From positions 1-8,499 of the forward strand of contig JAYSRE010000171.1 of the NCBI GenBank assembly GCA_043721235.1: a stretch of 8,499 nucleotides of DNA, read 5' to 3'. Shown here piece after piece: positions 5,469 through 8,499 of this stretch; the stretch's first letter is position 1, and each line of letters starts with the position of its first letter. A model generated the notes under the pieces. It saw only the letters and a list, made by a program, of their open reading frames with translations. It did not search any database and was not told the origin of the DNA. Position numbers and translations under genes: made by a program. The DNA comes from JAAFIP01 sp043721235. GTDB lineage: Bacteria; Pseudomonadota; Gammaproteobacteria; Burkholderiales; Burkholderiaceae_C.

Positions 5469-7718
5469 GTGGATATCCTCAAACATAAACCTTTTAAAAC
5501 CGCAGGCAAGGGCGCAGCAGCTGCCCACAATGCCACTGTGGCCAGCTTCGCCGCGCTGACCAGCAAGCTAAATTACCTGGACGCAAGCGACATTGAGCGC
5601 ATCCGCAAAGCCTACCGCTTTGCTGACGCTGCCCACCTGGGCCAGTTGCGCGCCAGCGGCGAGCCCTACATTACCCACCCTATTGCCGTAGCCGCCCAGT
5701 GCACCGAATGGAAGCTTGACGCGCAAGCCATCATGGCCGCGCTGATGCACGATGCCATGGAAGACTGCGGCATTAGCAAGCCTGAATTGATTGAAAAATT
5801 TGGCGCACCGGTGGCCGAGCTGGTGGACGGGCTGACAAAACTGGAGAAACTTGAGTTCACCACGCGTGAAGAAAACCAGGCCGAATCGTTTCGCAAAATG
5901 CTGCTGGCCATGGCGCGCGACGTGCGCGTGATTTTGATCAAACTGGCCGATCGCAGCCACAACATGCGCACCATGGGCGACATGCCGCGCCCCAAATGGG
6001 CCCGTATATCCCGCGAAACCCTGGACATCTATGCCCCCATTGCGCACCGCCTGGGCTTGAACCAAACTTACCGCGAGCTGCAAGACCTGAGCTTTCGCTA
6101 CTTGCTGCCTTGGCGCTACGCCACCCTGGGCAAAGCGGTTGACAAGGCACGCAGCCGCAGGCGCGATTTGATTCAAAAAGTAGAGCGTGATGTGCAGGCC
6201 ACCTTTGCCCAAGCGGGCATGTACATCAACCTGTCAGGTCGCGAAAAAACCCTGTATTCGATCTACCGCAAGATGGACGAAAAGCATCTGAGCTTTGCCC
6301 AAGTGACCGATATGTACGGCTTTAGGCTTGTGGTGCCTACGGTGATTGATTGCTATACTGCGCTGGGCGTGGTGCACCAGATGTACCAGCCCGTGCCTGG
6401 CAAATTCAAAGACCATATTGCCATAGGTAAACTCAACGGCTACCAGTCGCTGCACACCACGGTGGTGGGGCCTGCGGGTATCAATGTGGAGTTTCAAATG
6501 CGCACCGAGGCCATGCATGTGGTGGCCGAGTCGGGTGTGGCCGCGCACTGGCTGTACAAGGCAGACGCGCCCGGTGGGGCCGATGCCGAGCGCTTAGGCA
6601 CCCAGTGGCTGCAGTCTTTGCTGGATATTCAAAACGAGACGGGTGATGCCGCTGAGTTTTGGGACCACGTGAAGGTAGACCTGTTCCCTGATGCGGTGTA
6701 TGTGTTTACCCCCAAAAGCAAAATCATGGCCATGCCGCGCGGGGCCACGGTGGTGGACTTTGCCTACGCTGTGCACACCGACGTGGGCGACCACACCGTA
6801 GCTGCCAAGATCAATGGCGAGCAAGTACCGCTGCGCACTGAGGTAAAAAACGGCGACGTGATTGAAGTGATCACCGCACCCATCTCTAACCCCAACCCCG
6901 CCTGGCTGGGCTTTGTGCGCACCGCACGTGCGCGCAGCAAAATTCGCCATCACCTTAAAACCCTGGCCAGCGACGCATCACAAGACCTGGGGGACAAACT
7001 GCTGTCGCAAGCGCTGCGCTCTGAGGGCATAGAAGCCCTGCCCGCTGATGACGCGCCCTACGTTGCGGTGTGGGACAAGCTGCTGCGCTTTTCAGGCAAC
7101 AAAACCCGCGCTGAGCTGCTGGTAGACATTGGCCTGGGCAAGCGCATCGCCAGCATTGTGGCCAAACGTTTGGTCAGCCTGCTGGCCGAGCTGGGCCAGC
7201 GGCCCGATGCCCTGCTGATGAGCAAAGAACGCTTTACCGCCCACGAAAGCCTAACCCAAGGTGCCATCGTGCTGGACGGCTCTGAAAGCGCTACCGTGCA
7301 GTACGCGCCCTGCTGCCGCCCTCTGCCCGGCGATGCGATTGTGGGCTACCTGGGCCGCGGCGAGGGGCTGATAGTGCACACGGGCCCCTGCGGTATTGCG
7401 CAAAAACTGATGCAAAAAGACAGTGAACGCTTTATTGCCGTGGAATGGGCCGACGAGCCTGTGCGCGCTTTTGCCTGCGCTCTGGTGGTCACCGTGCAAA
7501 GCGGCAAAGGCGTGTTAGCCCGCGTAGCCGCAGCGCTGGCTAGCACCGAGGCCGACATTTTGCAGGTAGACCTGGGCCGCGACAGCGAAGTAGGCGCACC
7601 CACAGCCGACCTGCGCTTTGTGGTCAACCTGCGCGACACCGCCCACCTAGAAACCGCCCTGCGCACCCTAGCCCGCACACCCACGGTACTGCGTGCTTGG
7701 CGTGTGGTGTCTGGCTAA
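5469..7718 (+). CDS. spoT: Bifunctional (p)ppGpp synthetase/hydrolase, SpoT/Rel type
   Basis: Makes and hydrolyses the stringent-response alarmone (p)ppGpp in the cytosol. The 749-residue product has the full long-RSH layout. The HD hydrolase domain shows YITHPIAVA (His70), ALMHDAMED (His94-Asp95, Glu98-Asp99) and LADRSHNMRT (Asp161, Asn165). The synthetase domain shows REKTLYSIYRKM (258–269), TDMYGFR (Asp281), NGYQSLHT (323–330, Tyr325) and VEFQMRTE (Glu341). A TGS domain spans about 404–470, a helical region follows, then a Cys-containing motif YAPCCRPLPGD (612–622) with a later Cys641, and a C-terminal ACT domain near 667–749. Both catalytic domains keep their key residues, unlike RelA, whose hydrolase site is dead. 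The rpoZ neighbourhood also supports SpoT. The start is GTG 5469; an in-frame TAG at 5457–5459 excludes a longer form and the Shine-Dalgarno is weak (GAG only). A terminator separates it from rpoZ. Confidence 0.96.
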   Translation: MDILKHKPFKTAGKGAAAAHNATVASFAALTSKLNYLDASDIERIRKAYRFADAAHLGQLRASGEPYITHPIAVAAQCTEWKLDAQAIMAALMHDAMEDCGISKPELIEKFGAPVAELVDGLTKLEKLEFTTREENQAESFRKMLLAMARDVRVILIKLADRSHNMRTMGDMPRPKWARISRETLDIYAPIAHRLGLNQTYRELQDLSFRYLLPWRYATLGKAVDKARSRRRDLIQKVERDVQATFAQAGMYINLSGREKTLYSIYRKMDEKHLSFAQVTDMYGFRLVVPTVIDCYTALGVVHQMYQPVPGKFKDHIAIGKLNGYQSLHTTVVGPAGINVEFQMRTEAMHVVAESGVAAHWLYKADAPGGADAERLGTQWLQSLLDIQNETGDAAEFWDHVKVDLFPDAVYVFTPKSKIMAMPRGATVVDFAYAVHTDVGDHTVAAKINGEQVPLRTEVKNGDVIEVITAPISNPNPAWLGFVRTARARSKIRHHLKTLASDASQDLGDKLLSQALRSEGIEALPADDAPYVAVWDKLLRFSGNKTRAELLVDIGLGKRIASIVAKRLVSLLAELGQRPDALLMSKERFTAHESLTQGAIVLDGSESATVQYAPCCRPLPGDAIVGYLGRGEGLIVHTGPCGIAQKLMQKDSERFIAVEWADEPVRAFACALVVTVQSGKGVLARVAAALASTEADILQVDLGRDSEVGAPTADLRFVVNLRDTAHLETALRTLARTPTVLRAWRVVSG

Positions 7719-7730
7719 CTACGTTTTTGG

Positions 7731-7759
7731 TAACTGCTTATGCAGCATTTCCTTTGGCC
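7731..7759 (+). repeat. Dispersed 3'-end repeat, partial copy after spoT
   Basis: TAACTGCTTATGCAGCATTTCCTTTGGCC, beginning 12 nt after the spoT stop, matches the rph-end copy read in its own orientation (TAGCTGCTCATGCAGAATTTCCTTGGGC) at all but a few positions. The inner hairpin CTGC-TTAT-GCAG (7734–7745) is kept. It points with spoT and so is inverted relative to the greB copy at 7779–7833. Confidence 0.6.
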
Positions 7760-7804
7760 AGACGTGTAAAAGGGGCCAAATAGCCCTATCGCCCAAGGAA
7801 ATGC
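7745..7804. terminator. Long inverted repeat between convergent spoT and greB, possible bidirectional terminator
   Basis: The facing repeat copies can pair. GCATTTCCTTTGG (7745–7757) is complementary to CCCAAGGAAATGC (7792–7804) with a single mismatch. An alternative inner stem is TTTGGCC (7753–7759) with GGCCAAA (7774–7780) around a 14-nt loop. No long T run follows on either strand, so classical intrinsic termination is uncertain. The position at the meeting point of two convergent genes suits a shared transcription end (inference). Confidence 0.45.
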
Positions 7805-7833
7805 TTATTGAGTAGCTATTAAATTTATAGTAA
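7779..7833 (-). repeat. Dispersed 3'-end repeat, copy 2 (full), overlapping the end of greB
   Basis: Read on the minus strand: TTACTATAAATTTAATAGC, then TACTCAATAAGCATTTCC, then TTGGGCGATAGGGCTATTTGG. It shares CCTTGGGCGAYAGGGCTATTT and TATAGCTRCTC-like blocks with the copy at the end of rph. AATAGC and GCTATT (7815–7820 and 7779–7784 on the plus strand) can close a 6-bp stem. The greB stop (7825–7827) and its last two codons lie within it. Confidence 0.7.
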
Positions 7834-8406
7834 ATAAACAGCTTTAGGAGGGTAGCTCACCGCCAGCACCTCCAGCATCTGCACACCCAGCGGCGTCACC
7901 AAACGCACTTCGTCGCCCTCACGGGCTTTGAGCAGAGCGCGGGCTATTGGGGATATCCAGCTGACCTGCTGGCGGGCGCTGTCGGCCTCGTCAATGCCCA
8001 AAATAGTCACCGCGTGCTCAAGCCCCGCAACGTCCGCATAAATTACGGTAGCACCAAAAAATACCTGCGGCTGTCCATGCAAAGCCGACGGGTCCGTCAC
8101 CTCGGCAGTCTCCAGACGCTTGGCCAAAAACCGAATCCGTTTGTCAATCTCGCGCAGCCGCTTTTTGCCGTACAAATAGTCGCCGTTCTCGCTGCGGTCG
8201 CCATTTTTAGCGGCCCAATGCACCGATTCAACGATTTTGGGGCGCTCGTTGTCCATCAAGTCCAGCAGCTCTGTACGCAGGCGGGCGTAGCCTTGAGGGG
8301 TGATGTAGTTTTTGCTGCCCGGTGGCAGTGCAGGCGAGCCTGCGCTGTCCAGATCGTCCACACCATCGTCCTTAGCATCAGTCTCTCTGGTAAAAGCTTT
8401 GCTCAT
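7825..8406 (-). CDS. greB: Transcript cleavage factor GreB
   Basis: Binds in the RNA polymerase secondary channel and stimulates cleavage of backtracked RNA so that stalled complexes can resume. The 193-residue product has the N-terminal coiled coil with tip motif NGDRSENGDYLYGKKRLREI (68–87); Asp70 and Glu73 match the acidic tip pair of E. coli GreB. It also has the C-terminal FKBP-like domain, with VFFGATVIYAD (near 115–125), DEADSARQQVSWISPIARAL (139–158) and GDEVRLVTPLG (near 164–174). Basic residues KKRLREIDKRIRFLAKRLE favour GreB over GreA. It carries about 30 extra acidic, probably disordered N-terminal residues and a short tail KAVYLL whose last codons come from a repeat. It converges on spoT and has no strong Shine-Dalgarno before ATG 8406. 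The function is confident. GreB competes with DksA and ppGpp effects in E. coli, which fits the neighbourhood. Confidence 0.95.
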   Translation of the reverse strand: MSKAFTRETDAKDDGVDDLDSAGSPALPPGSKNYITPQGYARLRTELLDLMDNERPKIVESVHWAAKNGDRSENGDYLYGKKRLREIDKRIRFLAKRLETAEVTDPSALHGQPQVFFGATVIYADVAGLEHAVTILGIDEADSARQQVSWISPIARALLKAREGDEVRLVTPLGVQMLEVLAVSYPPKAVYLL

Positions 8407-8499
8407 AGGGCGGCCGTTGGGTCACAAAGTGGGTCTGGAAGCTGCGTGGTTGCCACAGTGCGCCCACACGAAGCATTCCAGTCAAGGAGTTCCCATAAA
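8407..8499. promoter_or_regulatory. Intergenic region upstream of greB, with a possible RBS for a following plus-strand gene
   Basis: The region must include the greB 5' region. On the minus strand TTGACT (rc of 8480–8485) matches five of six bases of a -35, but no good -10 sits 16–18 nt further. On the plus strand AAGGAG (8484–8489) is a good Shine-Dalgarno; no ATG, GTG or TTG follows before the window ends, so a gene may start just beyond 8499. Both readings are tentative. Confidence 0.3.

Noticed and set aside
5568..6212. Long minus-strand open frame of 214 codons inside spoT
   Set aside because: It lies fully antisense to the conserved hydrolase and synthetase region; its composition is a by-product of spoT codon usage and it shows no recognisable domain.
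456..7833. The repeats as a CRISPR array or an insertion sequence
   Set aside because: Copies are kilobases apart, on both strands, without regular spacers, transposase or target-site duplications that I can see.

Overview
The window looks like chromosomal DNA of a betaproteobacterium, most likely Burkholderiales/Comamonadaceae (a Rhodoferax-like organism is a reasonable guess, not proven). The reasons are the gene order yicC–gmk–rpoZ–spoT–greB with a divergent Hanks kinase–PP2C–rph–rdgB group, the short 67-residue omega subunit, the protein sequences themselves, and AT-rich intergenic repeats of a style I recall from Comamonadaceae. Base composition is moderately GC-rich in genes with AT-rich spacers. 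No insertion sequence, phage gene, CRISPR array, tRNA or rRNA is visible. This is core genome rather than an accessory island.

Layout. The left half (1–3202) is transcribed on the minus strand as a probable operon: a Hanks-type Ser/Thr kinase (3202–2198), a PP2C phosphatase (2176–1274), rph encoding RNase PH (1223–492) and rdgB encoding the ITP/XTP pyrophosphatase (423–1, cut by the window edge). A 106-bp AT-rich spacer (3203–3308) separates this from the plus-strand group: yicC (3309–4337), gmk (4444–5064), rpoZ (5132–5335) and spoT (5469–7718). A strong intrinsic terminator (5398–5421) sits between rpoZ and spoT. greB (8406–7825, minus) converges on spoT. The last 93 bases upstream of greB may hold the leader of a further plus-strand gene.

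How the genes fit together. The plus-strand cluster is built around guanine nucleotides and RNA polymerase. Gmk makes GDP from GMP, SpoT makes and degrades (p)ppGpp, omega carries part of one (p)ppGpp site on RNA polymerase, and GreB acts in the polymerase secondary channel. The minus-strand group joins RNA 3'-end trimming (RNase PH) and nucleotide-pool cleaning (RdgB) to a soluble kinase/phosphatase pair, which could control either group by reversible phosphorylation (inference). YicC is an RNA-decay factor.

The most notable non-coding signal is a small repeat family. Two full copies (about 456–506 and 7779–7833) and two partial copies (about 4396–4420 and 7731–7759) are present. Each lies at, or just after, the 3' end of a gene and points the same way as that gene. 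In rph and greB the repeat also supplies the last codons and the stop. No wholly new multi-gene system is evident.
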